Notes: generated by a model from the letters alone, not told the origin. Counted from the first letter of the stretch, positions 25,678 to 35,511 are shown. The stretch: 64,000 nt of DNA from an uncultured Spirochaetales bacterium (GCA_944393005.1 CALXYO010000011.1:33104-97103); one strand, 5' to 3'. Made by a program: numbers and translations.

Positions 25678-27171
25678 CTATTCCTCTTTTTCTGCCCAGT
25701 TGAGGGTTCTTGAAACCGCCTTGCGCCAGAAGAGGATCTTTTCCTGTCTCTGATCTTCCTCCATACCGGGCGTCCATCTCAGCTGTTCCTTCCAGTATGA
25801 TGACAAATTTTCAAGATTTTGCCAAATGCCGGCACTAAGGCCCGCTGCATACGCGGCTCCGAGGGCAGTTGTCTCTATTATCTTGGGCCTTATCACCGGT
25901 ATTGACAATATGTCGGCCTGGAAAGCCATGAGCGGAGCAGAGTTCGTAAGGCCTCCGTCAACCTTGAGCACGCTCAGCTTTATTCCGCTGTCAGCCTCAA
26001 CCGCCTCGAAAATGTCATTTGCCTGGAAAGCCGTGGCCTCAAGCACCGCCCTGCATATATGCGCCCTTGTGACATAGCCCGTGAGTCCGGCTATGACACC
26101 TCTGGCATCACTTCTCCAGTGAGGTGCGAAAAGTCCGGAGAATGCAGGAACTATATAAACCCCTCCGCAGTCCGGGACACTGGCGGCAAGTTCGTCCAGT
26201 TCCTTCACATCCTTCACCATCTTCAGGCTGTCACGTGTCCACTGCACAAGAGAACCTGCAATCGCAACAGATCCCTCTAGAGCATATACAGGCTTCTCTC
26301 CTTTGATCTGGTAGGCAACCGTGCTGACAAGTCCCTTTGTGGAATAACAGAGCTCCTCACCTGTATTGACAAGCATGAAACAGCCCGTGCCGTATGTGCA
26401 CTTTGCCTGTCCCGCATTAAAGCACACCTGTCCGAAAAGCGCCGCCTGCTGGTCACCGAGGATACCGCATACAGGAACCTGTTCACCGAGTATATCTGTA
26501 TAACCGTAGATCTCGCCTACGGATGGAACGATCTCTGGAAGGGCATGACGCGGTATGCCGCACATCTGAAGCAGTTCCTCATCCCATTCAAGTGTGCTGA
26601 TGTTCATGAGCATATAGCGGGAGGCGTTGGTCACATCGGTGACAATTCTGCCGGTAAGCTTCCAGACAAGATAGGTGTCCATTGTACCGAAAACGACTTC
26701 CCCTTTCCCAAGATGTTCTGTAATGGAAGGGACATTCTCAATCAGCCAGATCATCTTGCCTGCAGAGAAATATGGAGAAAAGCGGAGACCGGTTTTCCTT
26801 GTAAGCGTTTCCTCATCCATTTTCATCTTCAGAGCCGCAATTATGCTGCTGGTCCTGAGATCCTGCCAGACAATGGCGTTATGGTAGACTTCCCCGCTTT
26901 TCGGGTTGAATGCGATTGTGGTCTCCCTCTGATTCGTTATTCCGACGGCCTTCACTTCCCCTTTTTTCACTCCGGCTTTCATGAGGGTGCTGCGGATCAC
27001 TTTCCTGGTGTTTTCCCATATCTCAGAGCAGTCATGTTCAACCCAGCCCGGTTTTGGATATATCTGTCTGTGTTCAATCTGATCGCTTGCGACTATCTCT
27101 CCGGATGATGAGAAAAGTATGAAACGGGTACTTGTTGTCCCCTGATCTATAGCACCTATATAGCTTGCCAT
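25678..27171 (-). CDS. glpK: Glycerol kinase
   Basis: A 497-aa FGGY-family kinase that phosphorylates glycerol to glycerol 3-phosphate. The N-terminal D-Q-G-T-T-S-T-R phosphate loop, R-E-T-T, A-L-F-G-Q and the ATP-binding G-G-L-T-N-S-A motif are present at standard spacing. AAGGAGG lies just before the ATG. It heads the 12-kb minus-strand gene train, so it may set expression of cdaA and the genes after it. Confidence 0.95.
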   Translation of the reverse strand: MASYIGAIDQGTTSTRFILFSSSGEIVASDQIEHRQIYPKPGWVEHDCSEIWENTRKVIRSTLMKAGVKKGEVKAVGITNQRETTIAFNPKSGEVYHNAIVWQDLRTSSIIAALKMKMDEETLTRKTGLRFSPYFSAGKMIWLIENVPSITEHLGKGEVVFGTMDTYLVWKLTGRIVTDVTNASRYMLMNISTLEWDEELLQMCGIPRHALPEIVPSVGEIYGYTDILGEQVPVCGILGDQQAALFGQVCFNAGQAKCTYGTGCFMLVNTGEELCYSTKGLVSTVAYQIKGEKPVYALEGSVAIAGSLVQWTRDSLKMVKDVKELDELAASVPDCGGVYIVPAFSGLFAPHWRSDARGVIAGLTGYVTRAHICRAVLEATAFQANDIFEAVEADSGIKLSVLKVDGGLTNSAPLMAFQADILSIPVIRPKIIETTALGAAYAAGLSAGIWQNLENLSSYWKEQLRWTPGMEEDQRQEKILFWRKAVSRTLNWAEKEE

Positions 27172-27194
27172 TAAGGCCTCCTTTTTATTTGATA

Positions 27195-27224
27195 ATTATA
27201 AAACCCGCTTGGCACTTAACGCAA
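27195..27224 (-). promoter_or_regulatory. Promoter of the glpK-cdaA gene train
   Basis: On the minus strand TTGCGT (27219-27224) and a perfect TATAAT (27195-27200) are 18 bp apart, giving a leader of about 20 nt that includes the glpK ribosome site. Confidence 0.65.
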
Positions 27225-27258
27225 TTAAAAAGGGCTACAGATAACCTGATAAGCTGAA

Positions 27259-30078
27259 TCACGAAGGCAACTGTCTTTCATCCACGGCTCTCAGACCTTC
27301 CTTTCTGAAAAGGGAGAGAGGAGCAAGCGTTGCAAGAGAGGCATCATCAAAAGCGGCCAGCAGCCTTTCCTTTGCCTGCCTGACTTCACCGGTGGTTATG
27401 CTTCTCATATACTCCCTTCTCTGCTTTCTCATCCCGTCGCTTATCTTATAGACATGTCTTCTGATGCAGAGATTGGCCTTCTGTGATGGGGAAAGCGGTT
27501 TCAGCAGACGTCCCAGCCGTATCATTTTGCAGTTCTCCACTGCCTCATCGGTTATCTCGACATCTTCAAGCGCACTTCTCATGACATCGAAGCTGGCAGC
27601 GATATGCGGATCGCGGTAGGTCGCAACGACGAATATTTCCTCCATGCTGTCAAGAGAGGCTTCTGCCCCGTATGCCCCGTTGACGCTTCTGATCTCATTC
27701 CACAGAGTGGTTGTTGAATATATATGCGCAAGAATGCTTTCAGCTTCCTGATCACGTGTGCAGAGAGCGGATGATCTGAGTGCAAGCGCATTATATGCGA
27801 CGGACGATGAGAGATTATAGAAAATGGCACGGCTTTTCTCCTCGACTGGCTTGCCATAACCACCCGTGAAAATCTCTCTCCCGGTGAAATGATCCATGAA
27901 TGAACGGGCTTCACTGAGTGTATGTTCCTTCTCATTATCCTGGCTTGTCAGATGCAGCGTCATCCTGTTCCTGTCACAGAAACAGCTGTATATATTCCTC
28001 ATTCCCTCAAGGGCATCGCCGCTGTCCATTTCACGCAGCGTCTGCCAGAAACTTATGCCCATGAGCTTCTCACCCAGCGAACAGCTGGGAGACAGGGACG
28101 CACTTGCAAGGGAGGAGGCATAGCTCGAGCCCGACTCCTCGACATACGATTCGTAGTCGCTGATGATGTCATTCATTGCATTGATGCAGTTCTCCTCATC
28201 ACCCATGTTGAGGCTGCTGATCCATTTCTCAAGCAGTTCGAGGCATATGCCGCTCTGGCGGGAAAGACATTTTATCCTGAGGACGAAGAAAGCCTTCACC
28301 TCTCCGTCAGAAGCTCTTCCCGTCTCAAGATATGCATAATACCCACCGGACTCGAGACGCAGGCGGCGGTGAAAAACAGAGGCATCCTCGCCTTTCAGTC
28401 CTGCTATCAGGATATAGCGGGAAAGAAGGACCGCCGGTATCAGCTCAGAAGATGACTTGTCGCTCAGGTCAATTATAAGGGAGATGTAAGTGATCGAAGA
28501 GGTATTCTCGCTTTCAAATATAATTCCGTTTCCAAAATTCTCAGCTTTTATTGCAGCCTCACTCTCGCATATGTCATCAAGAGAGACGGAGGGTATGGAA
28601 ATCTCATCAGCTGACGGCGCACCCCCGTCTTCTCTCACAACAGCGGAAGCTTCCTTCTTTTTCTTCAGGAACTCCTTTCTCAGGAATTCATCTTCCTTTG
28701 CAATAAGATCAGGCACGGGTTTCACATACAGTGAGAGCCTGTGCGGATTGTTCACAAGGTTGTCAGTCATCCAGTGTTCAAAGAGACGCGGGTCCTTCTC
28801 AAGATCCTCTCTGAGCTGTTTCAGCTTGCCTGACATGTCCAGCGCATCGCCGAGGTCAAGGTTGCGGTCCCATGCACGTATGCATTTGAGGAACATCCTG
28901 AGCCCGTTCGGGATTCCGCCCGGCACCTCCTGAAGCAAGAATTCCTGCCTCCGGATGGAAGCCTCTATGATATCATCACCGATGCCTTCCCTTGCTATCC
29001 TGCCGATGGTGCCGAGGATGAAAGCCTCAAGCTCATCCTTCCTGTCCTCATCGACACCGCACAGTCCGACAGAAAACGGTATTTCATTGAAATCGGCACT
29101 CATGCCGCTCTGGTCGGAGACATCACTGCCGAACTTAGAATCAAGCAGCGCTGCATAAAGAGGATTTGCAGGACCTCCGAGAAGCGCATCAACAATTATT
29201 GATACCAGCAGATTGTCATAAGGCAGCCAGCTTTTGCTCTTTGTGAGGAAACTGAGCATGAAATCGCCTTTGTCATCCGCTGACGAAGACTGAGATAACA
29301 CCGTTTCCTTTTTAGGAGTGCTCCAGCGTACGGTATCCTCCAGTGAGGGTATCTCGCTGCCGCCATCCATGCTGCACAGATATTCCTCATCAAGGAAACG
29401 GAGCTTTTCATCGATATCTATGTCTTTCCCGTAAAGAAAGAGTCTGCAGTTAGAAGGCGTATAATACTTTCCGTATGCCTCCTTATATGACTCATATGTG
29501 AGATTCACCATCTCGCGCACATCACCGCCAGAGGAATGGAAATAAGGGCTGTCTGGAAAAAGATCCCTCTTTGAATGCGTCGCCACCAGACTGTCAGTCT
29601 GGTTCGCATCTCCCCTCATCTCATTGAAAACAACTCCCTCAAAACCGTTCCTGCCTGCTCTTATGCCTTCGCTTTCAAAATCCTTCCTCCTCAGCAGAGG
29701 ACGGAACACACTGTCAGTGTAAAGCAGGAAGATATTGTCGAAATCCTTCTTCACCGGACTTGCCGCCGGGTACAGAGTCCTGTCCGGGCAGGTAAGTGCG
29801 TTCATGTATGTATTGCATGATCTGGCTTCAAAGATCGTGAACGGATCCTCCACAGGGTACTTCCTGCTTCCGGAGAGAACCGTATGCTCAAGGATATGGA
29901 AAACCCCGCTTGAATCATATGGAAGCGTCTTAAACGAATAGGAGAAGAAGTATTCACTGTCATCACTTATGACGTGAAAAACCTGCATCCCAGTCCTTGT
30001 ATGCCTGTAAAAGAAACCCCTGGCAGAATAGTCCTTCAGACAGTATTCACCAGTCAACTCAAAGCCATGCATTGTCAT
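27259..30078 (-). CDS. M16C metallopeptidase (presequence-protease/PreP-like)
   Basis: A 939-aa two-half clamshell zinc peptidase. The inverted zinc motif H-I-L-E-H is at residues 61-65 and the third ligand is probably the Glu of F-N-E-M-R near residue 153. The order of domains and length match PreP/Cym1 proteins, which degrade free peptides up to about 65 residues. No signal peptide is seen, so it should be cytoplasmic. A second ATG two codons downstream (30072) is an alternative start. Confidence 0.92.
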   Translation of the reverse strand: MTMHGFELTGEYCLKDYSARGFFYRHTRTGMQVFHVISDDSEYFFSYSFKTLPYDSSGVFHILEHTVLSGSRKYPVEDPFTIFEARSCNTYMNALTCPDRTLYPAASPVKKDFDNIFLLYTDSVFRPLLRRKDFESEGIRAGRNGFEGVVFNEMRGDANQTDSLVATHSKRDLFPDSPYFHSSGGDVREMVNLTYESYKEAYGKYYTPSNCRLFLYGKDIDIDEKLRFLDEEYLCSMDGGSEIPSLEDTVRWSTPKKETVLSQSSSADDKGDFMLSFLTKSKSWLPYDNLLVSIIVDALLGGPANPLYAALLDSKFGSDVSDQSGMSADFNEIPFSVGLCGVDEDRKDELEAFILGTIGRIAREGIGDDIIEASIRRQEFLLQEVPGGIPNGLRMFLKCIRAWDRNLDLGDALDMSGKLKQLREDLEKDPRLFEHWMTDNLVNNPHRLSLYVKPVPDLIAKEDEFLRKEFLKKKKEASAVVREDGGAPSADEISIPSVSLDDICESEAAIKAENFGNGIIFESENTSSITYISLIIDLSDKSSSELIPAVLLSRYILIAGLKGEDASVFHRRLRLESGGYYAYLETGRASDGEVKAFFVLRIKCLSRQSGICLELLEKWISSLNMGDEENCINAMNDIISDYESYVEESGSSYASSLASASLSPSCSLGEKLMGISFWQTLREMDSGDALEGMRNIYSCFCDRNRMTLHLTSQDNEKEHTLSEARSFMDHFTGREIFTGGYGKPVEEKSRAIFYNLSSSVAYNALALRSSALCTRDQEAESILAHIYSTTTLWNEIRSVNGAYGAEASLDSMEEIFVVATYRDPHIAASFDVMRSALEDVEITDEAVENCKMIRLGRLLKPLSPSQKANLCIRRHVYKISDGMRKQRREYMRSITTGEVRQAKERLLAAFDDASLATLAPLSLFRKEGLRAVDERQLPS

Positions 30079-30088
30079 CTAAATGGAG

Positions 30089-30117
30089 AATCTAGCACGC
30101 TTTGCCCACATAGGCAA
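30089..30117 (-). promoter_or_regulatory. Promoter of the M16C peptidase gene
   Basis: On the minus strand TTGCCT (30112-30117) and TAGATT (30089-30094) lie 17 bp apart. The ATG at 30078 is 10 bp after the -10 box, so the leader would be only 3-4 nt. Confidence 0.4.
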
Positions 30118-30128
30118 CATGCATGTTT

Positions 30129-31514
30129 TCAGCAATATGCGCTCAGATTGAAGGCCATTGTGGAACCGTAGCCGCTGAAAGCTTTCTCAAGACAGGCCTC
30201 TCTGTCATCCCCCCAGCTTACCGAGCGCGTGATCTCATCAAGATACACTATTTCCCTTGTGTGTGTATTTAGCAGCATCGTATAGCCTTCAACGACATAC
30301 ACCGTTCCGCTGTCAGGCTGGACGGGCACATCGGAAAGTCCTATTGCCGAGATCACGACCCATTCGTATGCGGGGTAATCCGTCACAAGCGGGTCAATAA
30401 GCTCCTCAATGCTGTTTCCTTCAAGATCCAGCACCTGTGTGCTGATCCCCTCCCCTTCAAGATAGGATACAAGCGCATCACGCGCATAGGAGGTGGAAAG
30501 TACGTTCCCGCTTTCATCAAACTCGTTCATGACAACGAGCAGGCAGGCACCGGACAGTCTTCCTGCCTTGTCGTATTCAAACTCGGCACGGATCGACTGT
30601 GCAGTCTCAATGAAGTCTTTCATGAATTCATAGCCGGTTACCGCAACGACTTCGTCAATGCTTCGCTGGATATCTATCGTGAATACCACAGTGCCTTTGT
30701 CGGTCATTGCAGGATAGTACTCGACAAACTGGAACCGGCCGTCGTTTCCGGTGACAAACGGAAGAGTGAAGGTCTCGAAAGTATTGTCATGGGTATGCAC
30801 TGTGAAACTGGCATTGACCGATGCTCCGGTTATGGAAGGAGACAGCAGTCCCCTGTTGCGCACCGCACGCACGGTCACAGAAGGGACCTCCGGCTTTTCC
30901 TTTGACAGCCTGAGTTCTATGTTGTCGAGATAGTCATAGGCCCAGACCAGGAGCTCTTCCTTCGTATTGCCTTCGCTTGACAGATCATAACGTGCTGCGA
31001 CCGTCACGGCCTCAAGCAGAGTGTTGATGGCTGCTATGTCATTGTTTTGTCTGTAGTATTCCAGCGCACTGTCCTTGAGATTCTGCACCTGGGCCTCAGC
31101 ATCAAGAAGCCTCCGATACTCCTCGCTGATTCTGTTGCTGATCACATCCTCGTCGGCAAAGGCGAGTATGTAATAATGATAATTCCCGTCAGAAGAAACG
31201 GCAGAAGAGGTATTGTCTATCTCAAGCGAAAGGTCGCTTATGCTTCCGTTTGCGCTGAATTCCCTGTAATAGCGGCCTACCACATCATAGCCAAGATAGG
31301 AAGAGACCTGGGAGAGAATATCGTTATAAGCGGCATCACGGCTTGCTGATTCGTTTATGCCGCTGCCGTAACCGACAAAACAGACAGCATCCCTCACGTT
31401 CCTCCCGTCAGGATACCAGTAAGGAGCGTTGACCAGTGCAGGGTCCTCCAGGGTCGTGCACGAGACAAGCAGAAAAAATAAAACAATGAGGGCGGCATAT
31501 AAGGCTTTCTTCAA
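30129..31514 (-). CDS. LPP20-like lipoprotein
   Basis: A 461-aa lipoprotein with lipobox L-V-S-C (Cys19). Residues 30-120 (P-Y-W ... F-V-G-Y-G-S-G ... S-R-D-A-A-Y-N-D-I-L-S-Q-V-S-S-Y-L) resemble the LPP20 domain of envelope lipoproteins. The remainder has no domain I recognise: a helical segment at 130-200, then predicted beta-rich regions. It overlaps the upstream barrel gene by 4 bp, so the two are likely made together in the envelope. Function unknown. Confidence 0.7.
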   Translation of the reverse strand: MKKALYAALIVLFFLLVSCTTLEDPALVNAPYWYPDGRNVRDAVCFVGYGSGINESASRDAAYNDILSQVSSYLGYDVVGRYYREFSANGSISDLSLEIDNTSSAVSSDGNYHYYILAFADEDVISNRISEEYRRLLDAEAQVQNLKDSALEYYRQNNDIAAINTLLEAVTVAARYDLSSEGNTKEELLVWAYDYLDNIELRLSKEKPEVPSVTVRAVRNRGLLSPSITGASVNASFTVHTHDNTFETFTLPFVTGNDGRFQFVEYYPAMTDKGTVVFTIDIQRSIDEVVAVTGYEFMKDFIETAQSIRAEFEYDKAGRLSGACLLVVMNEFDESGNVLSTSYARDALVSYLEGEGISTQVLDLEGNSIEELIDPLVTDYPAYEWVVISAIGLSDVPVQPDSGTVYVVEGYTMLLNTHTREIVYLDEITRSVSWGDDREACLEKAFSGYGSTMAFNLSAYC

Positions 31515-32488
31515 AACATCACTCCGATTCCGATACTCAGTCTGTGCTGTATAAGCAGGTCCTTTTTCTCCTGTATGCTGTTAAGTATAATATTCTCGTA
31601 GCCGATTGACCATGAAATGCTGCGGCTGATATTGTGGGCATAGCCTGCCCTCCAGGAAGCTCCCCACACGAAACCGCCGCAGTAACCAAGCAGCAGATCA
31701 GCACCCGCATACAGATGCGCATCCTGTATGAGTGTGAATGAAGAATCGAACAGGCTTCCCAGATAAGCATTGTATTCAATGCCTGCAAGTGATGCAAAGT
31801 AAATTTCATCACCGGCCTGCCCCGTCTCGAATCCGAGTGAAAGGCTGAACGGATAAAGCCATGCAGTGTTCTTTACCCTCACAGATCCGGCTGCAGCATA
31901 CTCAGGAGAGAAAACCTGGCTGAAAGCCAGAGAGACGGCCCATGATCCTTTTTTCACAAGCGGGAGCCCTGCATATGCCTTCCTGATATACACAGGATCG
32001 AACTGGACCAGTCCCGTATCCTCATCGCAGGATGAGACTATGAACCGGCTTATGCTCTTTCCAGTCTGAGGCACGACCAGATCGTACACCTCCCCCTTAC
32101 GGGCATCTTCAAAAGACAGTGAGGAATAGGATGATCCGTAGATATAGTCAAGAGTGGCGGAAGAAGAAGCCTCAATAAACACGGGATATGTAAAAAATGA
32201 CCTCACCTCGCTTTCCATGCTGTCTTGAAGATCCTTTCTGTCAAACGCAAGCGTATAGCCTTCTATGGTGACATAGACTGCATTTTCATCTTCACTGTAC
32301 GAAGTGAGGCGGAGAGTTCCGGCAGATGCCGGGATTATCTCGCCGCCTTCCTCATTGATGATCTTCTCGAGCTGACGGATAAATGACTCATCAGTCCCGA
32401 GAGATGGATCCGCATAGAGGCTTGCTGCAGGAAGCTCGATGAGAGTCAGCAGGAGAAGTAATGCAGCAGTGAAAATCCGTCTGAGCAT
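31511..32488 (-). CDS. Exported protein with predicted C-terminal beta-barrel, function unknown
   Basis: A 325-aa protein with a signal peptide ending L-P-A-A-S (about residue 23). Residues 25-180 form a mixed domain; 181-325 alternate hydrophobic and polar residues with many Tyr and Trp (W-A-V-S-L-A-F-S, F-V-W-G-A-S-W-R-A-G-Y) and end in a C-terminal Phe, as outer-membrane barrel proteins do. Its start codon shares a base with the pepT stop. I do not recognise a family. Confidence 0.6.
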   Translation of the reverse strand: MLRRIFTAALLLLLTLIELPAASLYADPSLGTDESFIRQLEKIINEEGGEIIPASAGTLRLTSYSEDENAVYVTIEGYTLAFDRKDLQDSMESEVRSFFTYPVFIEASSSATLDYIYGSSYSSLSFEDARKGEVYDLVVPQTGKSISRFIVSSCDEDTGLVQFDPVYIRKAYAGLPLVKKGSWAVSLAFSQVFSPEYAAAGSVRVKNTAWLYPFSLSLGFETGQAGDEIYFASLAGIEYNAYLGSLFDSSFTLIQDAHLYAGADLLLGYCGGFVWGASWRAGYAHNISRSISWSIGYENIILNSIQEKKDLLIQHRLSIGIGVMF

Positions 32489-33723
32489 TACTTTCTGTTC
32501 TTCACCTGATAATCAATGATCGCAAGGATCATGTTGACACTTCTTGACATCACCTCAACGGAAACCCACTCCTCCAGCGAGTGGTAGTTATGGCCGCCGG
32601 TGAAAAGATTCGGACAAGGAACACCGGCCTTCTCTGCCATTCTCGCGCCGTCTGTGCCGCCACGGATCAGTGCCGGGAAGAATTCTAGTCCGAGTTCCTT
32701 TCCCGCATTCATGACTGCTTCAATCGCCTCAGGATGCTTCGCATTCGCAAGAGCCATATTCCTGTAGCTTATCTTTACAGAGACTTCAACGCGTGCATGA
32801 TAGATATTGCCCACTGCCTGTGCCAGTTCCTTCACAGCGCTTATCCTGAAATCGAAACTGTCACTGTCAAAGTCACGGATGAAGATTTCCATCTGCGCTT
32901 CAACATGGGTTCCCTTTATCTCGCCGACATGGTAATAACCGTAACGCTCATCAGTCGCCTCGGGACTTTCGCTGTGGGGAATTGTCATGCTTATTGCAGA
33001 TGCGACAGTGAGCGCATTGACAAGCTTGCCACGTGCAGAACCAAGATGTGTCGATACTCCGTGTATGCTGATAATCACACTCGCCGCATTGAAACATTCG
33101 CTTTCAATCTCGCCTTCCGCCCCGCCGTCCATCGTATAGCAGACTTTCGAAATCTGCTCATGGTAAGGGAACTGGTCCATACCGGCTCCTGTCTCCTCAT
33201 CAGGAGTGAAGAAAACTTCAATATCCCCGTGCTTTATTTCAGGATGCTCCACAAGATACCTGACAGCTTCCATGATCTCCGCCGCACCGGCCTTGTCATC
33301 GGCACCGAGCAGTGTCGTGCCGTCACTGGTGATGATCTCCGTTCCAATATAGGAAGAAAGGGAAGGATTCTCATTTTCACGTATGACAGTACCGCCGTTC
33401 AGGACTATGTCTCCCCCTGTGTAGATATGACGCTGTGCCTTCACACCGTTTCCCATCACATCATCAGCAGTGTCCACATGTGCCATGAAACCTATGGGAA
33501 GGACGCCGGGGACATTTGCCTTCACAAGCCCTCTCACAACACTTTCCTTTCCATAGCTCACCTCAAGTCCGAGTTCCTCAAGTTCCTTTGCAAGGGCCTT
33601 CTGCATCACGACCTGCCCGTCTGTCGTGGGTCTTTTCACACCGGCCAGAGACGGATCGCTCATCGTGTCAAACTGTGTATAGCGGATGAACCGCTCGCTT
33701 ACGCTTTTTCTGAAATCAATCAT
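32488..33723 (-). CDS. pepT: Peptidase T (tripeptide aminopeptidase)
   Basis: A 411-aa M20B zinc peptidase that releases the N-terminal residue of tripeptides. Metal ligands are visible in G-F-M-A-H-V-D-T, L-G-A-D-D-K-A-G and F-T-P-D-E-E-T-G; F-T-G-G-H-N-Y-H-S carries the last His. It starts an apparent operon with two envelope-protein genes. There is no Shine-Dalgarno sequence before the ATG. Confidence 0.95.
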   Translation of the reverse strand: MIDFRKSVSERFIRYTQFDTMSDPSLAGVKRPTTDGQVVMQKALAKELEELGLEVSYGKESVVRGLVKANVPGVLPIGFMAHVDTADDVMGNGVKAQRHIYTGGDIVLNGGTVIRENENPSLSSYIGTEIITSDGTTLLGADDKAGAAEIMEAVRYLVEHPEIKHGDIEVFFTPDEETGAGMDQFPYHEQISKVCYTMDGGAEGEIESECFNAASVIISIHGVSTHLGSARGKLVNALTVASAISMTIPHSESPEATDERYGYYHVGEIKGTHVEAQMEIFIRDFDSDSFDFRISAVKELAQAVGNIYHARVEVSVKISYRNMALANAKHPEAIEAVMNAGKELGLEFFPALIRGGTDGARMAEKAGVPCPNLFTGGHNYHSLEEWVSVEVMSRSVNMILAIIDYQVKNRK

Positions 33724-33729
33724 GTGCTA

Positions 33730-33758
33730 AGTGTACTACAAAGTACTGATGAGGAAAA
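33730..33758 (-). promoter_or_regulatory. Promoter of pepT, leaderless layout
   Basis: On the minus strand TACACT (33730-33735) lies 6 bp before the ATG, with a weak TTTTCC (33753-33758) 17 bp further upstream. Confidence 0.35.
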
Positions 33759-33817
33759 GAAGAAACGGAAGAAACAGAGGGAAGCACCGCTGAGGCAGAA
33801 AAACGTGTTTCAGACCA

Positions 33818-33866
33818 CTAACGGCAGCTTCCCGTCATTAACACTGTTAATCCCCTCTTAACGGCA
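33818..33866. promoter_or_regulatory. Perfect palindrome flanked by direct repeats between pepT and the polymerase gene
   Basis: ATTAAC-ACT-GTTAAT (33837-33851) is a perfect inverted repeat. TAACGGCA occurs about 20 bp to each side of its centre (33819 and 33859). This arrangement looks like an operator for a dimeric regulator. The rest of the 33724-34008 gap holds the two divergent promoters and no gene that I can see. Confidence 0.4.
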
Positions 33867-33973
33867 ATGATGAAATACACAACTAGAGATACAGCATCTT
33901 CATATCTTTGTCAACCAATGTGTTATCAGGATTTACCGCCGGATGCGAAATCCATTCCGGCTCATGTAAGGAC

Positions 33974-34002
33974 TTGAATGTGTCCTGCTTTTCTGCAAAT
34001 CT
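33974..34002 (+). promoter_or_regulatory. Promoter of the Y-family polymerase gene, leaderless layout
   Basis: TTGAAT (33974-33979) and AAATCT (33997-34002) are 17 bp apart and the ATG follows after 6 bp; no Shine-Dalgarno sequence is present. The -10 match is poor. Confidence 0.3.
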
Positions 34003-34008
34003 TTAAAC

Positions 34009-35511
34009 ATGGAAAAACAGAGGACGTATATCGCGGTTGATCTTAAATCGTTCTATGCATCAGCAGAGTGCATACGGCTGGGTTATGATCCTCTGGATGT
34101 GAATCTTGTGGTTGCCGACGAGTCAAGGACAGACAAGACAATCTGCCTTGCGGTGAGCCCTGCAATGAAGAAATACGGGGTTGGCGGCCGTCCACGGCTC
34201 TTTGAGGTGAAACAGAAGAAGAAGGAAATCAACATGTCCCGCCAGATAAAGGCAGGACGTCCGCTCAGAAATGACCGGACCAGATCGGTAAGCAGCAGTG
34301 CGCTGCAGAAAGATCCTTCTCTTGCTTTCGACTTTGTCACCGCAGTGCCGCATATGGCTGAATACATCCGGCTGAGCACACAGATATACAACATATACCT
34401 CCGCTTTGTAAGTGCCGACGACATTCATGTGTATTCCATCGATGAGGTTTTCATTGATGCCACCGACTACCTGCACTCATACGGTATTTCCGCCGCGGAT
34501 CTTGCAATGAGAATGATACTTGCCGTCCTGGATGAGACAAAGATAACGGCAACGGCCGGAATCGGCACAAACCTGTATCTTGCGAAAATCGCAATGGACA
34601 TAAAGGCAAAGCACATTCCGGCAGATGAAAACGGAGTGAGGATCGCACAGCTGGATGAGATGGGCTACAGAAAGGAAATGTGGGCACACCGACCGCTTTG
34701 TGACTTCTGGAGGGTCGGCAGAGGCTATTCAAGGCGGCTTGAGGCAATGGGACTGTACACAATGGGCGACATCGCACGCCAGTCTGTACGCAACGAGGAA
34801 GTGCTGTACAGTCAATTCGGTGTGAATGCCGAGCTTCTCATAGACCATGCATGGGGCTGGGAACCATGCACGATCAAGGATATAAAAGCCTACAGACCTG
34901 TTTCCTCCTCAATAGGACAGGGGCAGGTTCTCAGCGGTCCCTACACTGCCGCAAAGGCAAGACTGGTGATCAGCGAAATGGCTGACATGCTTTCGCTTTC
35001 CCTTCTTTCAAAAAGACTTCAGACATCTTCCATCTGCATCACCATCGGTTATGACAGAAAGTCCCTTGAAAGCGGTGATTACAAGGGCGAAGTGAAACAG
35101 GACTTCTACGGCAGGAGCGTGCCGAAACATTCCCAGGGTACAATCCAGCTGGACATGCATACTTCAGCCGCATCAGTAATAATAAGGAAGACTCTTGAGC
35201 TTTACGACAGGATCGTCGACGATCAGCTGTTCATCAGAAGGCTCAATATCACGGCACTGGATGTCAGAAGCGAAGAAGAGCTTGCAAAAGAGGAAAAGAC
35301 AGAACAGCTAGACCTTTTCACGGATTACGCTGAGCGGCAGAAGGAAGAAGAAATGGAACAGGCAGCGATGGAAAAGGAAAGACGGCTCCAGCTGGCGGCA
35401 CTCTCGATCAAGGAGAAATTCGGCCGCAATGCCCTGTTGCGTGCAATGAGTTTTGAGGAAGGCGCGACGGCAAGGGAGAGAAACCAGCAGATAGGAGGCC
35501 ACAAGGCATGA
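34009..35511 (+). CDS. Y-family DNA polymerase (UmuC/DinB-like)
   Basis: A 500-aa translesion polymerase. The metal site residues lie in A-V-D-L-K-S-F-Y-A-S (residue ~10) and Y-S-I-D-E-V-F-I-D. Residues 230-300 contain the helix-hairpin-helix thumb and 310-430 the little-finger region. A long charged helix rich in Glu and Lys follows (430-470). Together with the overlapping YolD-like gene this is the UmuC-YolD layout common in Firmicutes, suggesting acquisition from them. Expected role: error-prone bypass of damaged DNA. Confidence 0.9.
   Translation: MEKQRTYIAVDLKSFYASAECIRLGYDPLDVNLVVADESRTDKTICLAVSPAMKKYGVGGRPRLFEVKQKKKEINMSRQIKAGRPLRNDRTRSVSSSALQKDPSLAFDFVTAVPHMAEYIRLSTQIYNIYLRFVSADDIHVYSIDEVFIDATDYLHSYGISAADLAMRMILAVLDETKITATAGIGTNLYLAKIAMDIKAKHIPADENGVRIAQLDEMGYRKEMWAHRPLCDFWRVGRGYSRRLEAMGLYTMGDIARQSVRNEEVLYSQFGVNAELLIDHAWGWEPCTIKDIKAYRPVSSSIGQGQVLSGPYTAAKARLVISEMADMLSLSLLSKRLQTSSICITIGYDRKSLESGDYKGEVKQDFYGRSVPKHSQGTIQLDMHTSAASVIIRKTLELYDRIVDDQLFIRRLNITALDVRSEEELAKEEKTEQLDLFTDYAERQKEEEMEQAAMEKERRLQLAALSIKEKFGRNALLRAMSFEEGATARERNQQIGGHKA

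Noticed and set aside
32734..33861. Long plus-strand reading frame (375 codons) opposite pepT
   Set aside because: The protein has no recognisable motifs, is rich in Cys, His and Arg as expected from an antisense shadow, and pepT on the other strand is complete.
33724..34008. A small gene or tRNA in the pepT-polymerase gap
   Set aside because: No cloverleaf-like pairing and no reading frame with a plausible start were seen; only promoter-like and palindromic sequences.
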